Source of the DNA: Microcystis panniformis FACHB-1757
GTDB taxonomy: Bacteria; Cyanobacteriota; Cyanobacteriia; Cyanobacteriales; Microcystaceae
Direction: 5' to 3'
DNA length: 64,000 bases
Assembly: GCF_001264245.1 (NCBI RefSeq)
Contig: NZ_CP011339.1
Location: 5,208,001-5,272,000 of the forward strand
Both the position numbers and the translations under genes were made by a program. The notes beneath the pieces were generated by a model. That model was not told the DNA's origin, did not search any database, and saw only the letters and a list, made by a program, of their open reading frames with translations. Positions 32,812-41,858 of this stretch are shown here, piece after piece. Within the stretch, counting starts at the first letter, position 1; every line of letters begins with the position of its first letter.

Positions 32812-35037
32812 TTATGAACCGGCGTCAACTTCCCAAAAAGGTGTTACTTTTATTTCTGGGGAGAATAGCAGAGGATTACTGACAGAAAAGCTAAAAGACT
32901 TAACTTGTGGTGGTAATTTTCCTTGAAAAAATGCCATTAATTCCTGATCATTTCTTGGTAGGTGACTAAGGATAACTCCATTAGCTGAATTGTCTTGAAC
33001 AAAGCGAAAATTGGCTTGAGTTCCATCGAGATAATTAACGTTAATTATCACAGGAGGGATTCTAAAGAGTTGTTTGACTATTTTACCCAACCAAGAATAT
33101 TCAAATTTAACTTGAACACGAGTAATCCCACTATTACGAGTAGGTAATTCATAGACTTGATCCCAAGTAATATTAGTGGTCTCTCCTAGAGGGGTTGGAA
33201 TGCAACCACTGACTTTTTGTTTTTCTAGAAGATAAAAGTTGGTTTTGATTGCGGGGACGCGGAAGGGGGAATTTACCGAGTCAAGTTGATAATTACAAAC
33301 CACATAGGAAAAGGCTTTAGGTTCATCAAAAAAAGGATGTCTGCCATCAATAGCTTGAAAGTGATAAATCAGATAATCTCTGGGAGATTGAGATAAGCTT
33401 TGATAATTTAGTTCATCCAGTTTTTCTGTATAAGCAGAATAGGATTGAATAATCGGCCGCGGTTTCCAATTAAGCTGATTGCCCGGAATAAGTGAAAATT
33501 CCCAGGGAATTATATCAATAGTTTTGCCTTGCACTTTTTCCAACACAGAATCGGGTATTTTGGTAGCGGCAGCAATGACTTGTAAATTTTTAGTTGTACT
33601 CCTTTCACCTCGCATTTCTAATTCTCTGGGATTAAGCATAGAGGAAATGACAACCCCAATATTATTAACCACTCTATCGGGACTGAAATTACTCCACTGG
33701 CGAGCATTTTCCAGTATGGTTGAATTAGGACTAGAGGTGATAATAATACATCCCAAAAAAATTATTCCCCAAGCACAATAAGCAATTTTCTTCAACCGAG
33801 ATTTTTTAATAATTGTTGTATAGAGAGAAGCTGAGACAATAACCACAAGTGTAAAAACAACAACGTGAGCATCTTGCCTAACAAATCCATGCTTAAATGA
33901 TAAAAATATAGGAAAAATATAGGCAATAGCGAGACTAGGGTTTTGGTCTATAATTGCCAGCGACATTAAAAGCAAACTTAAGGCAAAACAGAGCAAAGCA
34001 ATTAGTAAATGCGGGTAATTTCCTACAATACTCATCGCACTGGAATAACCAGAAGAAAATGCCCAAGAATTGCTCAAATATTCGATGAGAGAGGGAAAAT
34101 TATTGAGATTAATTGTTTGGATAAGAAGTAACCCATAAAGCCCATAAAATACTAACAGAGGTAAGAAGTTAAGTAAGTAGTTCTGATTAAATAGAAGATA
34201 GATTCTGCCTTTGATACCCCTTGCCTCTCTTAATAAGGGGGGTGCCGATGGGCGGCGGGATCTGACAATAAACCAGAGAGTTAAAGCTACTCCTCCAGCA
34301 ATGCAAAGATTAACTATAATGTGAATAAAGGCTCGGTTATAAGAGGCTGGATAGAGAAAAATAAAGGCAATGGAAGGAATGCTTAAAGTTAAGTTAATAC
34401 CAGCGAGAACATTTTTTATAACTATCGATGGTGACTTTTGAAAATATCCCCGAATAATATTAACAAATATGTAGATAAACAGGCTGCCTGCTAGATAAAT
34501 TCCTAAAGTTAGTTTGGTGAGTATAGAGAACCCAGTGATCATGCCAATAGCTATAGCTAAATAATTGATGTACTTTTGAAAAAAGTTATCAAAAGACATG
34601 AGTATCAAAAGGATAAATGTTATCTGATAATCAACAGTAAAGCCGATACTGTTGTAGGGATTTCCTACTAGAGTAGCAAAAATAATTGACAGGACAAAAA
34701 CGATTTGATTGCTATAGTCCTTAATAAATAATAATCTGAGAATAACCACCCCTAATAGACAAAGGTGTATCAACCAGCGAAAATAGATAATTTGGGAAAA
34801 GTTGTGGTTTAAAGATGTGCCATGAACCAGATAGCCTAGGGGTCCATAGGTGAAGATAATATCTTGACCAAAAATTAAATGTTTATGGGCAGCATCACTA
34901 ATGGCAAAAGCCCAAGAAGGATCTAAGCCAATTTTTAACCAATCAATAATAGGCAAATTGGCCAGAAAAAAGTAGGCGGTGATGATAATTAGTATTCCCT
35001 TGACGAATACAGGTGAATTGAGAGATTTTTTGTGCAT
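32812..35037 (-). CDS. Large polytopic membrane protein, GT-C-like, with an in-frame repeat insertion
   Basis: 741 residues. About eleven to thirteen transmembrane helices occupy the first 420 residues, followed by a soluble C-terminal domain of about 300 residues. The first loop holds GLDPSWAFA and FTYGPLGYL, a conserved signature in bacterial proteins of this type. The topology suits a polyprenyl-phosphate-sugar-dependent glycosyltransferase, by analogy to GtrC, but no catalytic residue can be assigned. Residues around 263-277 (RRPSAPPLLREARGIKGR) are encoded by a fragment of a palindromic repeat (34205-34268) that keeps the frame open. Last gene of the glycan operon, 10 bases after the epimerase. 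Confidence 0.8.
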   Translation of the reverse strand: MHKKSLNSPVFVKGILIIITAYFFLANLPIIDWLKIGLDPSWAFAISDAAHKHLIFGQDIIFTYGPLGYLVHGTSLNHNFSQIIYFRWLIHLCLLGVVILRLLFIKDYSNQIVFVLSIIFATLVGNPYNSIGFTVDYQITFILLILMSFDNFFQKYINYLAIAIGMITGFSILTKLTLGIYLAGSLFIYIFVNIIRGYFQKSPSIVIKNVLAGINLTLSIPSIAFIFLYPASYNRAFIHIIVNLCIAGGVALTLWFIVRSRRPSAPPLLREARGIKGRIYLLFNQNYLLNFLPLLVFYGLYGLLLIQTINLNNFPSLIEYLSNSWAFSSGYSSAMSIVGNYPHLLIALLCFALSLLLMSLAIIDQNPSLAIAYIFPIFLSFKHGFVRQDAHVVVFTLVVIVSASLYTTIIKKSRLKKIAYCAWGIIFLGCIIITSSPNSTILENARQWSNFSPDRVVNNIGVVISSMLNPRELEMRGERSTTKNLQVIAAATKIPDSVLEKVQGKTIDIIPWEFSLIPGNQLNWKPRPIIQSYSAYTEKLDELNYQSLSQSPRDYLIYHFQAIDGRHPFFDEPKAFSYVVCNYQLDSVNSPFRVPAIKTNFYLLEKQKVSGCIPTPLGETTNITWDQVYELPTRNSGITRVQVKFEYSWLGKIVKQLFRIPPVIINVNYLDGTQANFRFVQDNSANGVILSHLPRNDQELMAFFQGKLPPQVKSFSFSVSNPLLFSPEIKVTPFWEVDAGS
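34205..34268. repeat. Palindromic repeat fragment embedded in a coding sequence
   Basis: CTTAATAAGGGGGGTGCCGATGGGCGGCGGGATCTGACAA (positions 34228-34267) matches the GATAAGGGGGGTGCCGATAG / GCGGGGGGATCTGATAA half of the TTAAGTAG family. It lies inside the 741-residue membrane protein gene without stopping the frame. Confidence 0.75.
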
Positions 35038-35047
35038 AATTTTTGAG

Positions 35048-36112
35048 TTAAAAAATACCTTTTAATTCCTTCTCGTGGGTGTTAATCCAATCAAAAATAT
35101 CTTGGATTAATTTTCTACCGTCTCGCTGGGGTTGCCATCCAGTTATGGAACTGATTTTGCGGGAATCAGTGATAAAAATTGGCATATCTCCAGTGCGATT
35201 TTCGGGAACTGCCTCAATCATTATACTATTGCCCGTGATTTCTTGACATAGTTTTGTGGTTTCATAAAGGGACAAGGAAAAATCTTGCCCACCACCCACA
35301 TTAAAAGTCTGCCCTTTGAATTGTTCTAAATTAGCAATCTGAATATCGATTAAATCGAGTAAATCAGCTACATGAAGAAAATCTCTAACCTGTTTCCCTG
35401 TACCCCCATAACCGATATATTTTAAGGACTTCTGAAAGTAATGATTAGCCACCCAAAGGGCAAAAACTCCCTGATCAACTTTTCCCATCTGCCAAGGACC
35501 AGTTAAAACTCCACAGCGATTAATTAAAGTTCTTAATCCGTAGGCATCCCCATATTCATTAATAATCAATTCCGATGCTAACTTAGTGGAACCGTAGAGA
35601 GAACGGGGCAAATCTAAGGGAAATTGTTCCGCGATACCAAAAGCAGAAACCCCAGGTAAATCTTGCTGTTCAGATAACTGAAAACGAGTATCTTTTTCTG
35701 TATAGTTTAATTGATTAAGATAGGCGATAGGATAAACTCTGCTAGTGGAGAGAAAAATAAAATCGGCTTGGGTTTGTCTAGCTAATTCTAAACAGTTAAT
35801 TGTTCCAATTAAGTTAGTTTGCAAAACGTAGCCTGGGGAAGTATAACCAGCTAAAACAGAAGGTTCTGCCGAACATTCTAGGATTAAATCCACTGGCAAA
35901 GCGGATGCTTCTAAGTCTTCCGCATTTCTGACATCTCCATGAACAAACTCAATTCCCGCCTGTTTGATACGGGGAATATTTAATTCAGAACCGCGACGTT
36001 TTAAGTTATCTAAGGCGATAATTTTCCAATCGGGATAACGTTGGGCTAATCCTAAACCTAAAGAACTACCCACAAAACCCGCACCGCCAGTAATTAACAC
36101 TTGCCTAGTCAT
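35048..36112 (-). CDS. SDR-family NAD-dependent nucleotide-sugar epimerase
   Basis: 354 residues. The Rossmann motif GGAGFVGSSLG lies at the N-terminus; the catalytic triad shows as Ser/Thr in STSRVYP and YxxxK in YGSTKLASE. The C-terminal motif QVRDFLHVADLLDLI, then FNVGGG, is typical of CDP-tyvelose/CDP-paratose-type and related epimerases. Probably makes or converts the sugar donor used by the glycosyltransferases in this operon. Substrate not determined. Confidence 0.9.
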   Translation of the reverse strand: MTRQVLITGGAGFVGSSLGLGLAQRYPDWKIIALDNLKRRGSELNIPRIKQAGIEFVHGDVRNAEDLEASALPVDLILECSAEPSVLAGYTSPGYVLQTNLIGTINCLELARQTQADFIFLSTSRVYPIAYLNQLNYTEKDTRFQLSEQQDLPGVSAFGIAEQFPLDLPRSLYGSTKLASELIINEYGDAYGLRTLINRCGVLTGPWQMGKVDQGVFALWVANHYFQKSLKYIGYGGTGKQVRDFLHVADLLDLIDIQIANLEQFKGQTFNVGGGQDFSLSLYETTKLCQEITGNSIMIEAVPENRTGDMPIFITDSRKISSITGWQPQRDGRKLIQDIFDWINTHEKELKGIF

Positions 36113-36170
36113 AATTGTACAATCTTGATTAGTATTTATAGGTTACTTTGAATCACTGTATTGTCAGTAA

Positions 36171-36860
36171 TTATCTAGGTTTGGTGGCTTTGACAAATAG
36201 CTGCCCACCCAAGAAATTCCAGAAAATAGGAAATTTTAAATAAATTTTGAGTAAGGTGGGTGAAGCGGGTCTTCCTTTCGTAGAAAATGGTAGAAAACGA
36301 GGAATTAAAGTATCGATTCTAAAACCAATTGTTTCCAATAACTCCTTTAAAGAAAGGTGAGTTATAGGTAGTTTATGATCGATAAAATCATAGTATTCTT
36401 TATAAGAATACTTAAAATTAGGTTGAATCACTAGAAGTGATCCGCCCGGAGTTAAAATGTCATAACAAAATCCCAAAACTTCGATTAATTCTTCCGCACT
36501 ATTTAAATGCTCGAAAAAGTTGGAGATGAAAATTTTATCAAATCTGATATCAAGTTTTTGCTGCTCATTAATACTGAGAATATTGAGATTCAAGACCGTT
36601 ACATCAGGATTAGCAAAAACTTTTGCATCAGGATTAAGATCGATTAAGTATTTATTTTTAGACCGAATTTGGTTAATAAATTCGCAGTAACCTCCACCAA
36701 TATCTAAAACTGTATCATTGACAGTAACATGATTTTGTAAAAAATTATCAACTAAAACTTTCCAAAGAGCTAATTTTGCTTTTCTTTCTTGAGGATTAAA
36801 GCGACTTTCGTAAAGTCTCTTTAAGTATTCCATTTGTCGGGTTACTTGCTCGTCTAACAT
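36171..36860 (-). CDS. Class I SAM-dependent methyltransferase
   Basis: 229 residues. Motif I is VLDIGGGYCEFI; an acidic residue after beta-2 appears in IDLNPDAK; motif IV region is ISNFFEHLNSAEELIE. The Methyltransf_11/23-type core occupies the middle of the protein. In this operon it may methylate a sugar or a lipid-linked intermediate. Gaps of 30 and 58 bases to its neighbours support co-transcription. Confidence 0.87.
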   Translation of the reverse strand: MLDEQVTRQMEYLKRLYESRFNPQERKAKLALWKVLVDNFLQNHVTVNDTVLDIGGGYCEFINQIRSKNKYLIDLNPDAKVFANPDVTVLNLNILSINEQQKLDIRFDKIFISNFFEHLNSAEELIEVLGFCYDILTPGGSLLVIQPNFKYSYKEYYDFIDHKLPITHLSLKELLETIGFRIDTLIPRFLPFSTKGRPASPTLLKIYLKFPIFWNFLGGQLFVKATKPR

Positions 36861-36890
36861 GGTTTTAACCTCTGAATTTATTGGTTACTT

Positions 36891-38159
36891 TTATCTGATT
36901 TTTTGGACAGGTTTGCGCTTATAGTCGCCTCTAGAAAGGTGTTTTTCTAACCAGATGGAGAGAACTATAAATAAATAACGACTGCCCATTTCCTTGAGTT
37001 TTAACTTGGAAATCCCCGTGGTACGATTGCGCCAAGTGATGGGAATTGTCGTGTAGGAATATCCTCGCACGATTGCTTTTAAGGGCATCTCTACTGTTAA
37101 GTTAAAATGGTGAGACAGTAGAGGTGATATTCCTTCGATAACCTCCTTACGATAGATTTTAAAGGCGTTAGTGGTATCATTAAATTTTAGCCCAAATAAA
37201 ACTTGAATGAAGAGATTAGCCAAACGATTAACGATTAACTTGTGTATGGGATAATCAATAACTTTTCCTCCTTTGATAAAACGAGAACCAAAAACGCAAT
37301 CGTAGCCTTCTTGCAGTTTATAATAATAGTCCACCATGTTATCGGGAGAGTCGGAATTATCTGCCATTACTACTGCAACTGCATCACCGCTAAAATTTTC
37401 TAATCCACAGCGTACCGCAAAACCAAAACCGTTGGGATAATAGTTATTGATGTAGAGAATGCGGGGATTTTCTTGGTTGATTTTTTTCAGAACTGCTTCG
37501 GTGTTATCTTTGCTATTGTCATTAACCACCAGGATTTCATAATTAATTTTATCCCGTTCTAAACGTTCAGATATTAACTGAGTGGTGCTTTCGATGCAAT
37601 CTTCTTCGTTGTAAGCAGGGATAATTATTGATAGGGTTTTTACCGCATAGTTATCCCTTGATTGACGTGGGTGAGAGTAACCGTCCATCTCGAAAGCTGG
37701 GGCTAATCCTTCGGGATAGTACATTTCTGTCTCATTAGTCTTATTCTTGGGTTTAAAAATTAGGCTATCACTGGCAACATAATTAATACTAGCTCCCACT
37801 AAAACCCCGATCATTGTGTTAACTCCGGGACTAATTCCTAACCAGTTTAAGAAGGGAAATATCAAGAAAACTCGCAGTAAAACTGCTAAACCTGCCGAGA
37901 GATGATAGAGAGGAAGTTGTATCAAAATCACATCTCTAATTGTCCAATCTCCCCCAGTCCACACCCAGATTCTATAGATAAAGAAACTAGCAATTAAAGA
38001 TATTTCTATCGAAATAACATTAGCAACATTTTTAAGAAATGGGGTATTAAATCCCAAGTCATCAATGAACCAATAAATTAGGAACAGGTTGATTAAAAAT
38101 GCCACTCCCCCAGCAATGAGAAATCGGAAAATTTTATTGTTGTAGATTTTAGTTAACAT
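36891..38159 (-). CDS. GtrA-family membrane domain fused to GT2 (DPMS-like) glycosyltransferase
   Basis: 422 residues. Residues about 1-135 form four transmembrane helices of the GtrA type (FLIAGGVAFLINLFLIYWF, ending in NYVASDSLIF). Residues about 172-400 are a family 2 transferase: SIIIPAYNEEDCIESTTQ, VVNDNSKDNTE, ADNSDSP with the catalytic DxD-like triad, and NAFKIYR. GtrB-type enzymes load a sugar onto polyprenyl phosphate and GtrA is thought to flip it. GtrA is usually C-terminal or a separate gene; here it is N-terminal. Confidence 0.88.
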   Translation of the reverse strand: MLTKIYNNKIFRFLIAGGVAFLINLFLIYWFIDDLGFNTPFLKNVANVISIEISLIASFFIYRIWVWTGGDWTIRDVILIQLPLYHLSAGLAVLLRVFLIFPFLNWLGISPGVNTMIGVLVGASINYVASDSLIFKPKNKTNETEMYYPEGLAPAFEMDGYSHPRQSRDNYAVKTLSIIIPAYNEEDCIESTTQLISERLERDKINYEILVVNDNSKDNTEAVLKKINQENPRILYINNYYPNGFGFAVRCGLENFSGDAVAVVMADNSDSPDNMVDYYYKLQEGYDCVFGSRFIKGGKVIDYPIHKLIVNRLANLFIQVLFGLKFNDTTNAFKIYRKEVIEGISPLLSHHFNLTVEMPLKAIVRGYSYTTIPITWRNRTTGISKLKLKEMGSRYLFIVLSIWLEKHLSRGDYKRKPVQKIR

Positions 38160-38336
38160 AATAGTCTCTTAAATATGCTCTGGTTTAGTTTTTCTAGGTC
38201 AATATTGCTATTAATTACTCTGACTAACTAATTAACATACTCCCTCAATTACTAGCAGTATATTTGGCTAAAAATCACTTGTGTAACGAGGGAAAAATAG
38301 CAGATAAAAACTGATCAAAATAATTCTTGATTTACT

Positions 38337-39404
38337 CTAAGTCCAACGGCTAACGTTTTGACTAAAAATTTCTTTGAGAATATCTGTTACTGTGTAGGTT
38401 AACTGCCAATAAGGATAATGATTTTTAAACTTACTCACATCAGAAATCCACCAGATATGATCACCAATACGATTAGTCTCCACATACTGCCAGTTTAACT
38501 TTTTATCCGCAATCGCTTCACATTCTTCAATAGCTTCTAACATGGAACAATTACTAAAGCGACTACCACCGATATTATAAACTTCTGCCACTCGCGGGGC
38601 CTGATAAAAATGATAGAAAGCATTGACAAGATCGTAACTATGAATGTTATCCCGTACCTGCTTACCCTTATACCCATAAATACTGTATTCTTTGCCAATC
38701 ATCGTACATTTCATTAAGTAGGATAAAAACCCGTGTAATTGGGTTCCCGAATGACTAGGCCCGGTTAAACAACCACCGCGAAAAGAGGCAGTTTTCATCT
38801 CAAAATAACGCCCGTATTCCTGTACTAATACATCCGCTGCCACTTTCGAGGCACCAAACAAAGAATGTTTACAAGCATCAATACTCATCAACTCGTCAAT
38901 ACCTTGAGCAAAATAAGGATGATTTTCCGAGATTTCCCAACGTAATTCTTTTTCTACTAAAGGCAATTCATTCGGTCTATCCCCATAAACTTTATTGGTG
39001 GAACAAAAAATAAATACTGCTTGGGGACAGTGTTGACGAGTATTTTCTAATAAAACTAAAGTTCCGTTAGCATTGACACTAAAATCCATATAGGGATCCT
39101 TAGCTGCCCAATCGTGGGAAGGTTGCGCCGCCGTATGGATAATTAAGGATAGATCATGACTATAGGTTTTAAATATAGCTGAAATAGCTTCATGATCACG
39201 AATATCTACAGCATGGTGAATGTATTTATCCCCGTAATCTTGGGATAATTTGGCTCGATTCCACTCCGTTGAAGCGTCTTCACCAAAAAATACCTGACGC
39301 ATATTATTATCGATACCGACGACGGTATAACCCCGATCACAAAAAAATCTGACTGATTCAGAACCGATTAAACCAGCAGAACCGGTTACTAGAATGATCG
39401 CCAT
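38337..39404 (-). CDS. CDP-paratose 2-epimerase-like SDR enzyme
   Basis: 355 residues. VTGSAGLIGSESVRFF is the NAD-binding motif; IHTAAQPSHDWAAKDPYMDF closely matches the CDP-paratose/CDP-tyvelose epimerase group. The STNKVYGD and FGASKVAADVLVQEYG segments carry Thr/Ser, Tyr-equivalent and Lys of the active site; YxxxK is replaced by FGASK, so the catalytic Tyr may sit elsewhere or be Phe. GGCLTGPSHSG and KQVRDNIHSYDL complete the fold. First gene of the glycan operon. Confidence 0.87.
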   Translation of the reverse strand: MAIILVTGSAGLIGSESVRFFCDRGYTVVGIDNNMRQVFFGEDASTEWNRAKLSQDYGDKYIHHAVDIRDHEAISAIFKTYSHDLSLIIHTAAQPSHDWAAKDPYMDFSVNANGTLVLLENTRQHCPQAVFIFCSTNKVYGDRPNELPLVEKELRWEISENHPYFAQGIDELMSIDACKHSLFGASKVAADVLVQEYGRYFEMKTASFRGGCLTGPSHSGTQLHGFLSYLMKCTMIGKEYSIYGYKGKQVRDNIHSYDLVNAFYHFYQAPRVAEVYNIGGSRFSNCSMLEAIEECEAIADKKLNWQYVETNRIGDHIWWISDVSKFKNHYPYWQLTYTVTDILKEIFSQNVSRWT

Positions 39405-39474
39405 AACTATATACTGAATTTTTTGCCCAGTTGTTCAGAAATTTCCCAAATTGAGAAAACTTTCTCCGACTTTA

Positions 39475-40254
39475 CTAGATAGGTTCGCCTTTGTCAATTA
39501 AACAGGAGGAGTTTCCCTTAACTGCGGCAATTCCCTCAAAAATTATCGTCTTATCCACTAGGAGTGATGTAATGGCGTTTTCTTGCCAGTAATCCCTAAT
39601 TAAGTCCCCATCTCCCCCTGTTAAAATTATCCTGCTCTCTGGATATAAATTTAACCATTCCAGACTGAATTTTTCTATTCCCGCCAAAATTGTATAAATT
39701 ATCCCACTTCTTATCCCTTCTGCTGTTTCTTTTGCCCACATCTGCGGTAATCTTTCCGGTAAGGACACCTCTGGTAAGGCTGCCGTCCGTTCCCTTAAAC
39801 TGGCTAATTGCACCTTTAACCCGGGTAAAATTGCTCCCCCCACTAGCTTTTTATCCCTATCCACTCCCGTAAAAGTTAAAGCTGTTCCCGCATCGATTAC
39901 TAAACAGGGAAATCCGTATTTTTTTCCCGCACCCAATACAGCTAAAGCTCGATCGATGCCGAATGTTGGATATAAATCCAGTAAAGGAATATCTTTTAAA
40001 GTAATTATCCGTAAATTGCCATAATTTGCCCATAATTCCCTTTGGCTAGGAACCACCGAGGCGACCATCAATTCACAGTTGCATTTATTTGTCAAGAGTT
40101 TAGGGAAAATTTGTTGCAAAAATTCATCACTTAGGGGTTCTCTCAGGTGGGGAGTATCGAGACAAGCTAACAGGGTTTGACCGCAAAAATACCCCCAATG
40201 TAGCCGAGAATTGCCCATCATCAAACCTATCCAGTCAGTATCTTGCTCAGTCAT
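39475..40254 (-). CDS. coaX: Type III pantothenate kinase
   Basis: 259 residues. First step of coenzyme A synthesis, pantothenate phosphorylation. The ASKHA fold shows in MMGNSRLHWGYF at the N-terminus (phosphate-1 motif), DAGTALTFTGVD (the catalytic Asp/Thr motif) and GGAILPGL. FGIDRALAVLGA matches the G-x-DR motif. The C-terminal LTGGDGDLI is the adenosine motif. Divergent to nothing nearby; a repeat block begins at 40258. Confidence 0.92.
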   Translation of the reverse strand: MTEQDTDWIGLMMGNSRLHWGYFCGQTLLACLDTPHLREPLSDEFLQQIFPKLLTNKCNCELMVASVVPSQRELWANYGNLRIITLKDIPLLDLYPTFGIDRALAVLGAGKKYGFPCLVIDAGTALTFTGVDRDKKLVGGAILPGLKVQLASLRERTAALPEVSLPERLPQMWAKETAEGIRSGIIYTILAGIEKFSLEWLNLYPESRIILTGGDGDLIRDYWQENAITSLLVDKTIIFEGIAAVKGNSSCLIDKGEPI

Positions 40255-40257
40255 TTA

Positions 40258-40350
40258 GTTAGGGTTTACTGAAAAAGTTTTTCCAGGGTGTGGGGTGTAG
40301 GGTGTGGGGTGTAGGGTTTCATGCTTCAACCCAACCTTGTATCTTGAGAA
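40258..40350. repeat. GGGTTTGCTGA-type end with GTGTGGGGTGTAGG tandem units
   Basis: TTAGGGTTTACTGAAAAAGT matches the left end of the element at 30617, followed by GGTGTGGGGTGTAGG units and the TTTCATGCTTCAACCCAACC word shared with 25629. It lies at the left of the IS110 remnant. Confidence 0.6.
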
Positions 40351-40562
40351 GTAGGCAACCCGTCCCAACCTTGGTCAGAAAAGACGGCTTCGTAGCAAGG
40401 GTCACCACCATAATCTCCCTGACAAAACTCGAACAGTCGCCGGGGTCGTCGCAAAAACAATCAATTGTTAAGCTAACAGACCGGATTGGGCAAGGATGAG
40501 TAAAATCAAGGGGATGCTCTCAAAAATAACCATCAATTCGGCAAATTTAGGTAAGTCCAATC

Positions 40563-41520
40563 ATGGAAAATATCTCTCAATGGGTAGGCATTGACATTAG
40601 TAAAGCGACCCTAGATGTTTATCTTCGCCCCCTCGGTAAAGCGATGAAAGTTGCTAATACAGAGGAGGACATATCTAAACTGGTCGAGACCCTAAAATCT
40701 TACACGCTCAACCTCATCGTTCTGGAAGCGACAGGAGGTTGAGAAACTGAACTGGTGATTCAATTACAAGCAGCGGATTTACCTGTAGCCTTAATCAATC
40801 CCCGTCAAGGAAGAGACTTTGCTAAAGCCACTGGTAAATTAGCCAAAACCGATGCCATTGACGCTCAAATCTTAGCTCATTTTGGCGAAGAAATGCAACC
40901 GCAAATATTAGCGGTTGAGTCGGAAGAATCTCGTCAATTGGGCGACTTAATTAGTCGTCGCCGGCAACTTGTCGAGATGCGGACTGCCGAAAAAAACCGA
41001 CGGGAACGCGCTCGCGGTAAAGCTTTGGCCGATATCGAAGCCCATCTTGAGTATCTCGATAACTGCCTTCTAAAAACTCAATCAAGAAATTGAGGAATTG
41101 ACCCAAGCTAACCAACAATGGCTCGAGAAAGTTAATTTACTCAAAACCGTGCCGGGGATTGGTCAAGTAATTTCTACTACTCTCGTCTCCGACTTACCAG
41201 AACTCGGTCAATTAACCGCCAAACAAATCTCTCGCTTAGTCGGTGTCGCACCGATTAATCATGATAGTGGTCAACATAAAGGTAAGCGGATGATTCAGGG
41301 GGGTCGCGCTCAGATTCGGGCGACTCTTTACATGGGGGCGGTGGTGGCTATGCGTCATAATCCGGTGATTAAAACCTTTTACGAACGCCTAGTCGGACGC
41401 GGTAAATCAAAAAAACTGGCTCTGACTGCTTGTGTGCGGAAAATCTTAGTTATTCTTAATGCAATGGTTCGCCAAAATCAGCCTTGGCAGCTTGCTGACA
41501 ATTTACCACCTTGTTCCTAG
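40563..41520 (+). pseudogene. IS110-family transposase, degenerate
   Basis: The frame starts at ATG 40563 (MENISQWVGIDISKATLDVY) and hits a TGA at 40740-40742 after EATGG. It continues from ETELVIQLQ to about 41090, then shifts to another frame (KLNQEIEELTQ onward to 41520); an extra A in the A5 run at 41072-41076 explains the shift. The DEDD nuclease part (GIDISKATLD, KTDAIDAQILAHF) and the C-terminal IS116/IS110/IS902 domain (PGIGQVISTTLVSDLPELGQ) are both visible. Two lesions make it inactive. The non-coding left part, about 40440-40562, is where a bridge RNA would be sought. Confidence 0.88.
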
Positions 41521-41739
41521 AGATTCACACTTTTTGTTATCTCTGATCAAGGGTTGCGCTTGCTTTGGTTTAACCTGAGCGACTTAGTTTTTGCTGCGCT
41601 TTTTTCCGGCTTGAGATTTTGAGTTTTACGGCAACTGCTTGAGTTTTTTTGAATTAGCCCTTGACAATCAAGACAGTCGCTACAGCTTAAAAGCTTCCCG
41701 GTTTGTATAGTAAATTCGTAGGTCGGGTTGAGGCAACGA

Positions 41740-41768
41740 AAAACGGGTTTCTCCGAGAAACCCGTTTT
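41740..41768. terminator. Strong hairpin, probable bidirectional terminator
   Basis: Perfect 13-bp stem AAAACGGGTTTCT / AGAAACCCGTTTT with loop CCG; A/T runs on both sides. Confidence 0.75.
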
Positions 41769-41804
41769 CTACTCATGCACTCATGCAAAAAGATGTTTTT
41801 TCAT

Positions 41805-41837
41805 CAAAAAAACTCGATCGCATTTAAGTGATCGAGT
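41805..41837 (-). terminator. Terminator of groESL
   Basis: On the minus strand ACTCGATC pairs with GATCGAGT across a 10-base loop and is followed by a run of T (plus-strand AAAAAAA at 41805-41811). It lies 22 bases after the groEL stop. Confidence 0.75.
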
Positions 41838-41858
41838 CGAGAAAAAATAGACTAATTA

